A stretch of 15,172 nt of DNA from positions 1-15,172 of the forward strand of contig NZ_JBBIRC010000032.1 in NCBI RefSeq assembly GCF_037442045.1, written 5' to 3'. The translations under genes and the position numbers were made by a program. The DNA is from Ferroplasma sp037442045 (GTDB taxonomy: Archaea > Thermoplasmatota > Thermoplasmata > Thermoplasmatales > Thermoplasmataceae). A model generated the notes under the pieces. It worked only from the letters and a program-made list of their open reading frames with translations, did not search any database and was not told the DNA's origin. This document shows, in pieces, positions 1 to 7,860 of this stretch. The stretch's first letter is position 1, and every line of letters begins with the position of its first letter.

Positions 1-95
1 ACATAAATTTCTATGTTTCTGCAGCCACTCCTGTTCAATCTAACCATTGGAGTTTCACCAATAGCACTCAGGATGCTTGCTTTCACATCACCCAT
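1..95 (-). CDS. Cysteine synthase-family PLP enzyme (partial, N-terminus only)
   Basis: Only the first 31 codons are in the window; the gene continues past the left edge. Translation from the ATG at 95 contains SILSAIGETPMVRLNR, the N-terminal signature of the fold-type II PLP cysteine synthase / cystathionine beta-synthase family (IGxTPLVRLNR). The catalytic lysine and substrate loop lie outside the window, so O-acetylserine, O-phosphoserine or other substrate use cannot be told. It lies 75 bases downstream of an ornithine cyclodeaminase-family gene on the same strand, the combination seen in SbnA/SbnB 2,3-diaminopropionate synthesis; plain cysteine synthase is the default alternative. An ATG ten bases further upstream runs into a stop after five codons, which supports the start chosen. 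The family call is firm; the specific function is open. Confidence 0.8.
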   Translation of the reverse strand, partial: MGDVKASILSAIGETPMVRLNRSGCRNIEIY

Positions 96-122
96 ATATA
101 TCCATTATCGATTCGCTTTTAC

Positions 123-131
123 TATTTAATA
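123..131 (-). promoter_or_regulatory. TATA-like box for the cysteine synthase-family gene
   Basis: On the minus strand this reads TATTAAATA and ends 27 bases before the ATG at 95. That spacing fits archaeal leaderless transcription with the start site at or next to the ATG. With the T-run just upstream (147-154), it suggests this gene can be transcribed separately from the cyclodeaminase gene. Such boxes are frequent by chance in AT-rich DNA. Confidence 0.4.
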
Positions 132-146
132 TCTGCCAGATTGATT

Positions 147-154
147 AAAAAAAA
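147..154 (-). terminator. U-tract terminator after the cyclodeaminase gene
   Basis: Eight consecutive T on the minus strand start 17 bases past the stop codon of the 171-1061 gene. Archaeal RNA polymerase commonly terminates at oligo-U tracts without a strong hairpin, and no hairpin is evident here. Confidence 0.35.
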
Positions 155-170
155 TTTATGGATTCTGGAA

Positions 171-1061
171 TCAGAAATTAAAGATCCCCATATTTTTCAA
201 CACAATATATCCGGCTGCAACATCTTCAAGCCCTATTCCCATTGACTTGAATACTGTTTTATTTCCTTTATAATTTTCTTTGTTTACAATAAAATCTTTT
301 AATTCAACTATCTTCTCCTTATTATTGACATCCATAATTTCAGAAGATTCTTTCATTGCCTGAACATAATTTTCAACAATTATTGTTTCAGAATTATCCA
401 GAACATCTTTAGCTGCTTCTCTTCTTGTTGGAAAATTTGAACCTGCAAGATTTATATGGTATTTTTCAGGAAGCTGGCTGTAGTCAAAAATTGGAGAGTT
501 GCTGTTTGTTATTGATGTAATAACATCTGATTTTTTTAGAACATCAAGGTTTTCAGCTGCCTGTATGCCAAATCTTTCAGCAAATGACCTTGCATGCTCT
601 ATATTCTTCGAGTAAACATATGCATTTTCAAATTCATACATTTCTTTCATTGCCAGAAACTGTGATTCCGCCTGATAGCCAGAACCAATAAGTGTAAAAT
701 TAATTCTTCTTTTTTTAACAATTTCAGATGTAACCATTGCAGTAAGCGCGCCTGTCCTTATTCTTCCCAGTGCATTTGCTTCCAGTATGTATAGATCTTC
801 CGGTTTTTCCGTATTGAAAATAATTACAACGAAATGTATGCCTTTTTCACCAGAATAATAAGTTTTCAGGCCTGCTAAATGTTTATCTTGATACAATCCA
901 GGCATGGTATTTAATACATTTCGATCCTTTATTATTCTATCTCTGGGATGCGCATCTGATATGCCCTTTCCATAGGATTTAAATGCATTTCTCAACTCTT
1001 CAATGCATTCCTTTATAGGCAGATTTGCTTCAACATCATTTTCTGTTACATATGTAATCAT
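171..1061 (-). CDS. Ornithine cyclodeaminase / mu-crystallin family NAD(P)-dependent enzyme
   Basis: A 296-residue protein, slightly short for a family usually of about 310-350. It has an N-terminal substrate domain with a conserved-type Lys in GLKTY (K66) and the motif LGRIRTGALTA (98-108). A Rossmann segment LIGSGYQAESQ (124-134) matches the family GxGxQA dinucleotide-binding loop. The C-terminal signature FKSMGIGLEDVAAG (271-284) includes the expected catalytic Asp at about 280. Family members include ornithine cyclodeaminase, archaeal alanine dehydrogenase, SbnB and ketimine reductases, and sequence alone does not separate them. A cysteine-synthase-like gene follows on the same strand, so an SbnB-like role in 2,3-diaminopropionate synthesis is possible; an amino-acid dehydrogenase is equally plausible. 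The ATG is chosen because a TTATAA box lies about 25 bases upstream. Confidence 0.85.
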   Translation of the reverse strand: MITYVTENDVEANLPIKECIEELRNAFKSYGKGISDAHPRDRIIKDRNVLNTMPGLYQDKHLAGLKTYYSGEKGIHFVVIIFNTEKPEDLYILEANALGRIRTGALTAMVTSEIVKKRRINFTLIGSGYQAESQFLAMKEMYEFENAYVYSKNIEHARSFAERFGIQAAENLDVLKKSDVITSITNSNSPIFDYSQLPEKYHINLAGSNFPTRREAAKDVLDNSETIIVENYVQAMKESSEIMDVNNKEKIVELKDFIVNKENYKGNKTVFKSMGIGLEDVAAGYIVLKNMGIFNF

Positions 1062-1082
1062 TATTTTTTATTATTATCACCG

Positions 1083-1088
1083 TTATAA
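1083..1088 (-). promoter_or_regulatory. Possible TATA box of the cyclodeaminase gene
   Basis: TTATAA lies 22-27 bases before the ATG at 1061, at leaderless spacing. A GGTGA stretch (1077-1081) also lies upstream but about 15 bases away, further than a usual ribosome site. The box is palindromic and weak on its own. Confidence 0.28.
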
Positions 1089-1172
1089 CATTTTTGCATG
1101 AGCTATAGTTTTCTCACCAATAAAGGCCCGAACTCTCTATTCTTAATGTAATTAAAAAATTTGATTTTCCCT

Positions 1173-3197
1173 TTAATATGTATTCTGTTCAATTGTTAAA
1201 TAGTTGATTTCGGCTATGTTATTAACACCAGTAAATGCATAAGTTACTCCTGTATATAATTTTGATGCATTTAAATTAAAAATTAGAGTATTGCCATTTA
1301 GCATGTATGATCTGGATGTAATATGTTCAATTGTCAGGTTGCCGTAATTTGCATATGCAGTAATATTAATATTATCATCATTTAACTTATTTGTATTGTT
1401 AAAATGCAGGTATATGCTGTAATTTCCGGGAAGCAAATAAGTAGCATTGCCACAGTATACATTTAATCCGGATTTTTCATCAATTTGCAAACTGGAGATA
1501 TGATTATCTGGAATTGGACCAATCAAATTATTATTCTTTTCTATAAATTGATTATTTCCATAATTATTGCTGGATGGTTTATAGATTATCGGTTTTCCTG
1601 TATAATGTTCTTCCAGGGCAATGACACCGTAGCCTTCAGCCAGAATTCCGTATGAACCGCTATTCATATAATCAGAAGCAAGGCCAGCAAGGGATATATT
1701 ATATCCATCCTTTATGTATGTCTGGCTATCATTAAGATCTGCTATGAGATATTTATAATGTTGGCCCGAAGATATATTCCCATATGGAAATGCTGTTGCA
1801 TTCATATCTTTATAGAATAATGGAAAGATATTATTGCCAGTTACAAGCGTTGAATCCATGCTGATATTTTGCTCCAACGAATACAGCATCTTATTTCTGG
1901 CCCCAGTGTATCCAGACGAATCGTTTATAATATTATGTATCCCTGCCGGTTCCATGGATATTGGAGATATTGGAGATACAACAATAAATGCAGCAATTGC
2001 AAAGGCCATAATGGCTATCATTGTATTTTTAACATTCCTGTTTGCCTTTCTTATTTTCTTTAAATCTATACCTTTAATATAAATCATCTTTGCTATTCCG
2101 AATACTCCTGCTACGAAGACGAATGGTATTAACATCATGGAATACTGGTAGCCAATGAAATAGTATGGAAGATAAGATGAAGTCATGGAATATATCAGGT
2201 ATGGTACCGCCGGAAGTAATCCGGCGGGAAAGCGATAAAATGCGAAATCAACGGCCATAAATGCCAGAACTAAAAATAGAAGTTTAATCTGGTAATTTGT
2301 TCCAACATATCCAAAAAAAGCATAGGGATGGTATAATAATATATTTAAAAGGCCGTATACACTTTTAGAAGCGGTTCCAGATGCGCCTGAAACAAACAGA
2401 ATAACATTATGGCTATCTGCAATGTCAGCTTTTATATATCCGGCTATAACATAATAAATAGTGAAAATAACAATTCCAGCTAATGCAATATAACCTGTGT
2501 TTTTAACAGTTGTATTATCCTCTTTTAGATAATATCTGGAAATTAAGAATTCAGTTATAAGAGTCATAGCTACAATAAAGGCAAAAGATGAATGGAGGCT
2601 TACTATAAATACAAGGAATATTAAATTCCAGAACAACTTCTTTTTCAAATAAAAATAAATTGACATAAAATAAAAAAAAGGAAGGAAGATCATTAAATGA
2701 AAGTCAAAGTAAACCGGGCTCTCTGTAAGGGGAGAAAGCAAAAATGCTACGGCTATTAAAAAAGAATATTTGTCCGAATTCTTTTTCATAAATGATGATT
2801 CCGAATTTATTCGAGAAAAAATAATAGATGATAAATAATAAAGCGGAATAGCAGCAAGGCTTATGAAAACTGATTGTATGGCAAGCAGAGTGTAGGGAGA
2901 TGGAAATATGTAAAAGATTGGGAGCAACAGAAACATAAATGGTGAAAAATGCTCTGCAAGGTAACTTTCCCCAAGAAGATTTGTATAGAATAATTTACCA
3001 TGCAATGTTGAGTAAAAAGCCTGTGAATACAACCCTAGGTCCCATGCATAAGCATTAATTGTATATGCTTTCATTATAGAATAAAATGAGAAAGAAACTG
3101 CAAAAATTGCGGAAATCAAAATAATAAGATTACGGTAATTTATTTTGTCCCCATCTTTAAATAAACTTTTAAAGAATAATAATTTTGCTGTCCCCAT
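1173..3197 (-). CDS. DUF2079 polytopic membrane protein with glycosylated outer domain
   Basis: A 674-residue protein. The N-terminal ~410 residues are a multi-pass membrane region starting with a TM near 24-43. The first outer loop carries AWDLGLYSQAFYSTLHGKLF (51-70), followed by LAEHFSP (80-86); this DLG...STLHG...HFSP pattern is the hallmark of DUF2079, which resembles GT-C glycosyltransferases, with D53 in the place of their loop aspartate. From about 415 to 674 there is a soluble, probably outward-facing domain with at least twelve N-x-S/T sequons (for example NIS, NAT, NDS, NYS, NIT, NLT, NAS), which suggests heavy N-glycosylation. The reaction and acceptor are unknown. It diverges from the glycosyltransferase and flippase genes to the right, in keeping with a cell-surface glycan role. 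The start at 3197 follows an AT-rich TATA-like element about 20-25 bases upstream. Confidence 0.85.
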   Translation of the reverse strand: MGTAKLLFFKSLFKDGDKINYRNLIILISAIFAVSFSFYSIMKAYTINAYAWDLGLYSQAFYSTLHGKLFYTNLLGESYLAEHFSPFMFLLLPIFYIFPSPYTLLAIQSVFISLAAIPLYYLSSIIFSRINSESSFMKKNSDKYSFLIAVAFLLSPLTESPVYFDFHLMIFLPFFYFMSIYFYLKKKLFWNLIFLVFIVSLHSSFAFIVAMTLITEFLISRYYLKEDNTTVKNTGYIALAGIVIFTIYYVIAGYIKADIADSHNVILFVSGASGTASKSVYGLLNILLYHPYAFFGYVGTNYQIKLLFLVLAFMAVDFAFYRFPAGLLPAVPYLIYSMTSSYLPYYFIGYQYSMMLIPFVFVAGVFGIAKMIYIKGIDLKKIRKANRNVKNTMIAIMAFAIAAFIVVSPISPISMEPAGIHNIINDSSGYTGARNKMLYSLEQNISMDSTLVTGNNIFPLFYKDMNATAFPYGNISSGQHYKYLIADLNDSQTYIKDGYNISLAGLASDYMNSGSYGILAEGYGVIALEEHYTGKPIIYKPSSNNYGNNQFIEKNNNLIGPIPDNHISSLQIDEKSGLNVYCGNATYLLPGNYSIYLHFNNTNKLNDDNINITAYANYGNLTIEHITSRSYMLNGNTLIFNLNASKLYTGVTYAFTGVNNIAEINYLTIEQNTY

Positions 3198-3214
3198 TTA
3201 ATTGTTTAGTATCT

Positions 3215-3230
3215 ATTAATATATTTATTT
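3215..3230 (-). promoter_or_regulatory. Possible TATA element upstream of the DUF2079 gene
   Basis: The minus strand reads AAATAAATATATTAAT, centred about 23-25 bases before the ATG at 3197. It lies in the gap shared with the plus-strand glycosyltransferase remnant. Low information content in AT-rich DNA limits the call. Confidence 0.28.
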
Positions 3231-3273
3231 TATCATGAATAAGATATGTTTCTTCAATTATTGGCGCTATCTC

Positions 3274-3280
3274 TTTATAT
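3274..3280 (+). promoter_or_regulatory. TATA-like box for the broken GT2 gene
   Basis: TTTATAT lies 20-26 bases before the ATG at 3300. It supports that start over the one at 3246, because the box falls inside the extra upstream codons. Confidence 0.3.
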
Positions 3281-3299
3281 GCAAATTTTATACATGTAT

Positions 3300-4067
3300 A
3301 TGTTGTATATCTACGGGACAGTATTCAATAATGCCCAATACATAAATAAATCAATAAAATCAATGGCTAAAATAAATACGGAAAAAAAATTTTTAATAAC
3401 TGATAACTTTTCTTATGATGGAACTTTTGAAAAATTAAACGAACTTAAAAATGAATATAATATTGAAATTAAACGAGTTAAATGTTCCAGAGGAAAGGGA
3501 AGGCAAATTGCCATGGAAATGGCTTATGAAGAATCTAAAGACAACAATCTGTTCATGTTTTTTGACCTTGATACTATATACCCAGATTTTTTTGTAAAAT
3601 TAGTGGAACATTTTATATAAAGCATTGATAAAAATACCGTTTTGGCATATGGATTTTTATCGCGCAAATCTGTAAATTATGATGTTTGCTGGAGAGATTT
3701 GAATAATGTAGAAGACTGGGAAAGGGCTGCACATTTCATACATAATGGCTATACCTTTATCAAAATAAAAGGTGAATCAATGTTAACTATTAACCAGGCA
3801 TGGAATGGCCATAGAGATGAAAGATACGCTAATGGCATTGCTTTGTATAAAAGATTGCTTAAAAATGCTATTGATGTGATAAAAGGATGGAATATAACTT
3901 CTGTAAAAAATCTAAAGGAATTTAAAAAGATCGCAAGAATGAAAGAGAAATATTACCTGTTTTATTTAATAATTTTTAACTTTGTAAAAAAGAATGCATA
4001 CAGTTATTCAGATAAATTGAATAATATATATGTGAAAAATAATATTACATACATTGATTATAAATAA
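3300..4067 (+). pseudogene. GT2 glycosyltransferase interrupted by an in-frame TAA
   Basis: Two open stretches (3246-3617 and 3621-4064) lie in the same frame, separated only by the TAA at 3618-3620. The first has the GT2 N-terminal strand (YIYGTVFNNAQYINKSI), the ITDNFSYDGT segment and the metal-binding DxD motif in FFDLDT. The second continues without a gap as SIDKNTVLAYGFLSRK and supplies the acceptor-side VEDWERAA, which looks like the GT2 ED catalytic-base motif. Together they give a roughly 254-residue family 2 transferase. I start at the ATG at 3300, which sits directly before the GT2 core and has TTTATAT (3274-3280) about 23 bases upstream; the earlier ATG at 3246 would add 18 hydrophobic residues atypical of GT2. 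The lesion is a nonsense change, not a frameshift, and the reading frame is otherwise undamaged, so it is recent, a sequencing error, or read through. Confidence 0.75.
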
Positions 4068-4088
4068 ATTTCATGCCATATAATGCTA

Positions 4089-4094
4089 TTTTTT
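4089..4094 (+). terminator. Possible U-tract terminator after the broken GT2 gene
   Basis: A run of six T starts 22 bases after the stop of the glycosyltransferase remnant. The rest of the 4068-4321 gap is extremely AT-rich, holds no convincing ORF or RNA gene, and contains only a short GGTTACC palindrome and several TATA-like stretches. Confidence 0.28.
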
Positions 4095-4290
4095 AGGTTA
4101 ATATTTTTAATATAGTACATAGAATTTGCCCTGCTAATGCCTGTATGAAAAGAATGCTATTAAGATTTAATATCGGTTAATGGATAAATGTTAATTTTTT
4201 TATTCAAAATAGCTATTTATTAGCGGTTACCGTAACTATATATTAATAAATATGTTATATATTTTATATTGGGAAGAATTAATTTTTGGG

Positions 4291-4300
4291 TAAATATTTT
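4291..4300 (+). promoter_or_regulatory. TATA-like box for the flippase gene
   Basis: TAAATATTTT is centred about 26 bases before the ATG at 4322, consistent with a leaderless transcript. No ribosome-binding site precedes that ATG, which fits. Confidence 0.35.
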
Positions 4301-4321
4301 TCATTTTACACATAAGTTTTT

Positions 4322-5917
4322 ATGCATAATTTAAATAACCTATTATTGAGTGGCATAGGTGAATCTTTTAGCTCGGGTGTTGCATTTCAGTATTCAGCAG
4401 TAGCATCTATGTTTCTATCATCCAGTTTATTCTATTTCTTTATAGCCCACTTATTGCCTGTTAATATAGTAGGTGGGATTTCCTTATTATATGCTATAAT
4501 GAATATAATGGCAGTTGTATTTGTTTTTGGATTATCTACCGGTATTCAGCATTACCTTTCATATCACATAGCAAGGGAAAATCATTCTGCAATAATGAAG
4601 TTAATAAGGCAGACAATTGCTTTTTCATTATTACTTTCTTCTCTAGCATTTATTTTTATATATTTTGCATCCGGTGATATTGCCACATTATTTTTCCATA
4701 GCAGTGCATATATACTTTCAATAAAATTAATTGGCATTGCAATAGCAGGGTCAGTTATGATAAATATAGCTGGTTCAATGCTTCTTGGCCTGAATCAGTA
4801 TAAGAAATATTCCATAATTTATATCTTTATCAATATATTTACTTATTTCTTCCCTCTTACAATTCTCATTTTAACGGGAAGGGCAGTTTATCTTATTGCA
4901 GGCCTTGGAACGATAAATATAGTGAGTGCCATGCTTTTACTTGCTTTTGTGTATAGAGTATATAAACGCCTTGGAACGATGCCAACAAAAACTGCGAAAG
5001 AGCCTTACCATAACATAATATATTATTCAATTCCACTATTCTTTGCTTCAATAATGGGAACAAGTGCAACCTATATTGATAGAATAGTTGTATCATATTT
5101 TATTAATCTATCATCTCTTGGGATTTACAACTTCGCCCTTATCATAGCTGCTGCAGCCACCATTCTTGTAGCTCCTGTATCTAATTTGCTGATTCCCAAA
5201 CTGTCCACATTCTTTTCACTGGATAACAAAGATGGGTTTAAAAACAGCATGAGAATTCTTTTGAATATAGTTTCTCTGGTATATATACCAGCTGCACTTG
5301 GAATAGCCGCATTATCAAGAATAATACTTTATGAATTTGCCGGCCCAGTATATATTATAGCCTATATTCCATTAATAATCATAATGTTTATCACATCCAT
5401 ATTTATTGGCTCAACGGTTTTATCCGCTGGAATCTCGAGCATAAGGAAAACAAGGATATTTATATACGCATCAGGATTCGCACTGGTATCCAATATACTA
5501 TTATCAATCATTCTTATTCCAAGATATGGCATAATCGGTGCTGCCATTGCATATTCTTCCATGAATGGAGTGAATTTTGCCATAGTCTATTATTATGCCA
5601 GGAAATTTGGGATAAATAACTACGATATATCCAGAGTAATAAAGGTATGGATCTCATCACTGATTATGTTTGGTGTAATTTATGCCATGCAGGGTTTATT
5701 CCCCTATACCATGTTCAGTGTATTCATGTATATAATCGCGGGATTTGCCATTTACCTTCTTGAAATCAAAGTTTTCCGTTTAATCAGCCAGGAAGAAATG
5801 GGTTATATAATTTCTGTTATACCTGATAAATTACAGACATTAAAATACATGGCAAAATTCCTTGCATACAACGAGCATTCAAGTACTTATGATAGGTTAT
5901 TCAGGTTTATAAAATAA
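4322..5917 (+). CDS. Oligosaccharide flippase (MATE/MOP superfamily, RfbX/Wzx-like)
   Basis: A 531-residue, almost wholly hydrophobic protein with about 14 predicted membrane segments, the size and topology of Wzx/polysaccharide-transport proteins. Features typical of the family are the N-terminal FLSSSLFYFFIAHLLP helix, the mid-protein YSIPLFFASIMGTSATYIDRIVVSYF segment with an in-helix Asp-Arg, and the C-terminal IPRYGIIGAAIAYSS re-entrant-like motif of the polysaccharide-synthesis C domain. It would flip lipid-linked (dolichol-type) oligosaccharide to the outer face of the membrane for protein or lipid glycosylation. A GT2 gene follows after 39 bases on the same strand, so they probably share a transcript. 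The lipid and sugar substrate cannot be inferred. Confidence 0.88.
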   Translation: MHNLNNLLLSGIGESFSSGVAFQYSAVASMFLSSSLFYFFIAHLLPVNIVGGISLLYAIMNIMAVVFVFGLSTGIQHYLSYHIARENHSAIMKLIRQTIAFSLLLSSLAFIFIYFASGDIATLFFHSSAYILSIKLIGIAIAGSVMINIAGSMLLGLNQYKKYSIIYIFINIFTYFFPLTILILTGRAVYLIAGLGTINIVSAMLLLAFVYRVYKRLGTMPTKTAKEPYHNIIYYSIPLFFASIMGTSATYIDRIVVSYFINLSSLGIYNFALIIAAAATILVAPVSNLLIPKLSTFFSLDNKDGFKNSMRILLNIVSLVYIPAALGIAALSRIILYEFAGPVYIIAYIPLIIIMFITSIFIGSTVLSAGISSIRKTRIFIYASGFALVSNILLSIILIPRYGIIGAAIAYSSMNGVNFAIVYYYARKFGINNYDISRVIKVWISSLIMFGVIYAMQGLFPYTMFSVFMYIIAGFAIYLLEIKVFRLISQEEMGYIISVIPDKLQTLKYMAKFLAYNEHSSTYDRLFRFIK

Positions 5918-5944
5918 TTATTAATTGTAGTTAATAAGCAATAA

Positions 5945-5952
5945 GGTGGTGA
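5945..5952 (+). promoter_or_regulatory. Strong ribosome-binding site for the GT2 gene
   Basis: GGTGGTGA lies four bases before the ATG at 5957 and complements the archaeal 16S 3' end. Its strength, in a short gap after the flippase, marks this as an operon-internal start and fixes the start codon. Confidence 0.7.
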
Positions 5953-5956
5953 AATA

Positions 5957-6871
5957 ATGGATAGTAACAATAATTATATCTCTGTCATAGTTACGGATTA
6001 TAACAGAAAGGAATATATTATGGAAGCCCTTAAATCCGTAGTTAATCAATCACTTTCAAGAGAAAATTATGAGATTATCCTGGTGAAAAATTTTAGGGAT
6101 GAACATATTGATACATTCGCACTGGAAAATAAAATAAAAAATATTTACAGCAATGATAATACACTTTCAGGAAAGATTATAGAAGCTCTGAAAATAGCAA
6201 AAGGGAAAATTATCAGTTTTCTTGATGACGATGACATGTTTTTTAAAAGCAAGTTAGAATACGTAATTAAAAAATTTGATAGCAATGCAGAGCTCTGCTA
6301 TTTTCATAATAATTTTAGCGGCATTGATGAAAATGGGAAAACCATTGCATACTATAATGAAAATCCAGATTTTAATATGTCTTCCATTTCAATGAAAAGT
6401 GATATAATTAACGTTGATGGATTATCAAAGGTCTCTAAAAGTATAGATACGCTCATGTACCTTTATGCAGTTGAATCGGGAAAAGATATTGTTCTTGATG
6501 ATGAAAAACTTACATATTATAGAGTAACAGGCAACAGCGTAACCCATTCATTTAATGATATCAATTCATTCATAAATTTCTCTTACGATTCACTTAAGAA
6601 AATATTAGTTTCTTACAGCAACATGATTACAATTTTTCATTCAAGGAAAGTAATTAAAATTCTGAAACATAAGATAAGCTTTACAAAAATCAGGATAAAG
6701 CTGTTTGGCATCAGCAATGCTGGTTTTAAGGATTATTTAAATTTACTTGCAACACCTTCCCTGGAAGCCCGTTTATATGAATTAAAGGTCGCATTTGTAT
6801 CAATTTTTTTAAAAAAGTACGCAGTTAAAAAATTATATGAAAATGAAAAGAAAAAGGAAATAATTTTATAA
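5957..6871 (+). CDS. Family 2 glycosyltransferase (intact)
   Basis: A 304-residue GT-A fold transferase. It opens with the nucleotide-sugar strand ISVIVTDYNRKEYIMEALKSV (8-28) and continues with a QSLSRENYEIILV segment. The metal/nucleotide-binding aspartates are in ISFLDDDD (86-93). C-terminal to about 210 it is basic and amphipathic with hydrophobic stretches (FVSIFLKKYAV), suggesting peripheral membrane contact but no clear transmembrane anchor. It likely adds one sugar to a lipid-linked glycan later exported by the flippase just upstream. Donor and acceptor are unknown. The stop lies three bases from the end of the convergent cyclase-family gene, leaving no room for separate terminators. 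Confidence 0.88.
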   Translation: MDSNNNYISVIVTDYNRKEYIMEALKSVVNQSLSRENYEIILVKNFRDEHIDTFALENKIKNIYSNDNTLSGKIIEALKIAKGKIISFLDDDDMFFKSKLEYVIKKFDSNAELCYFHNNFSGIDENGKTIAYYNENPDFNMSSISMKSDIINVDGLSKVSKSIDTLMYLYAVESGKDIVLDDEKLTYYRVTGNSVTHSFNDINSFINFSYDSLKKILVSYSNMITIFHSRKVIKILKHKISFTKIRIKLFGISNAGFKDYLNLLATPSLEARLYELKVAFVSIFLKKYAVKKLYENEKKKEIIL

Positions 6872-6874
6872 TTA

Positions 6875-7819
6875 TTATATTATTGCAAGAGGCGACACAG
6901 GAGATGCAGTTGCACCCTTAAATGGTATTGGAGAACAGACAAATAGAAATTTATAAACCTTATCTTTTGCCATTCTGTGCAGGCTCAGGTTATCTATTAT
7001 ATAAATTCCTGCCTTTGCTATTAGATACTGGTGCACTGGCAATCTTGTATTGGCATTCTCTGGTGGCACAACCTCAGATGAAGGAGTATCACTCCCTGTA
7101 ATCGATACTTTCATATGCTCCAGGTATTTTGCCAGCTTATAGCCTATTCCTGCTGAGATGTCATAAAATTTATCATATTTTTCAGGTTCTGAAAAAAATT
7201 TAGAAGCGCCAGTATGGAAGAATATGGCATCACCAGGCTCTAAATCAATATTATTGTCTTTTAAAAATTTCTTAACCTCATTTTCTGTAATAGCATAGCC
7301 TCCTTCAAGGACATCAGTGCCATTTGCTTCAGCGGCATCAACCATAATGCCCTTTGTTACAGCAGGCCCAGCATTTTCTATTCCCAGTTTTTTGTATCCG
7401 GTATTTGTGATTATTTCATTAACATTAATATTGTTATAAAATTTATTATTATATGCCATATGAGAAAGAGCATCCAGATGTGTTCCTGTATGGTCGCACA
7501 TTTCTATCCTTCCCAGTGAAGGTCCGTATTTATTTTCATATTTTTCAGTAAAGCCATTGTCATATGGCCTTAAAAGCAGATCAAAAAAGTATGGGCCATG
7601 TGTAGGCCTATCAGCCATTCCATTGAAAACAGTGTGTGACATCCTGTAAACTTTTCCTTTCTCAGGTATTTTCAGTGCATTAATTACCTTTTTATTGTCT
7701 ATATAATTTAAATTGCCTCGCTGATCATCAGGGCCAAATGGCGATGCCAGGTCATTATCTGTATTGTATAAAACTTCATTGCTTTGATTATAATCATTCC
7801 CCATTTTTTTCTTTTCCAT
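6875..7819 (-). CDS. Cyclase-family metal-dependent hydrolase (kynurenine formamidase-like)
   Basis: A 314-residue protein from the ATG at 7819. Counted from there, the metal-binding signature HTGTHLDALSH (110-120) is the HxGTHxDxxxH motif of the cyclase family (PF04199), which includes kynurenine formamidase, isatin hydrolase and related amidohydrolases. The C-terminus IPFKGATASPVSPLAII matches the family ending. The open frame extends to a TTG at 7864 overlapping the stop of the upstream ligase, but those extra 15 residues look non-homologous; ATG 7819 has a TTTATAG about 28 bases upstream, and ATG 7804 is a second option. It is the downstream gene of the acetoacetate-CoA ligase, so it probably acts in or near tyrosine/homogentisate breakdown. 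No kynurenine-pathway gene is visible, so the substrate is unassigned. Confidence 0.85.
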   Translation of the reverse strand: MEKKKMGNDYNQSNEVLYNTDNDLASPFGPDDQRGNLNYIDNKKVINALKIPEKGKVYRMSHTVFNGMADRPTHGPYFFDLLLRPYDNGFTEKYENKYGPSLGRIEMCDHTGTHLDALSHMAYNNKFYNNINVNEIITNTGYKKLGIENAGPAVTKGIMVDAAEANGTDVLEGGYAITENEVKKFLKDNNIDLEPGDAIFFHTGASKFFSEPEKYDKFYDISAGIGYKLAKYLEHMKVSITGSDTPSSEVVPPENANTRLPVHQYLIAKAGIYIIDNLSLHRMAKDKVYKFLFVCSPIPFKGATASPVSPLAII

Positions 7820-7860
7820 AATTACTAATATGAAATTCCTATAAAATTGTAATGAATAAT

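Noticed and set aside
1834..2082. Plus-strand open frames inside the DUF2079 gene
   Set aside because: They lie opposite a well-supported membrane-protein gene, have no recognisable family, and are mirror products of its composition.
3618..3620. Stop codon in the GT2 gene read as selenocysteine or pyrrolysine
   Set aside because: The codon is TAA, not TGA or TAG, and no recoding element is apparent.
4068..4321. Possible RNA gene in the AT-rich gap before the flippase
   Set aside because: No tRNA-like arms, GC-rich core or stable hairpin can be seen; the short GGTTACC palindrome alone is not enough.
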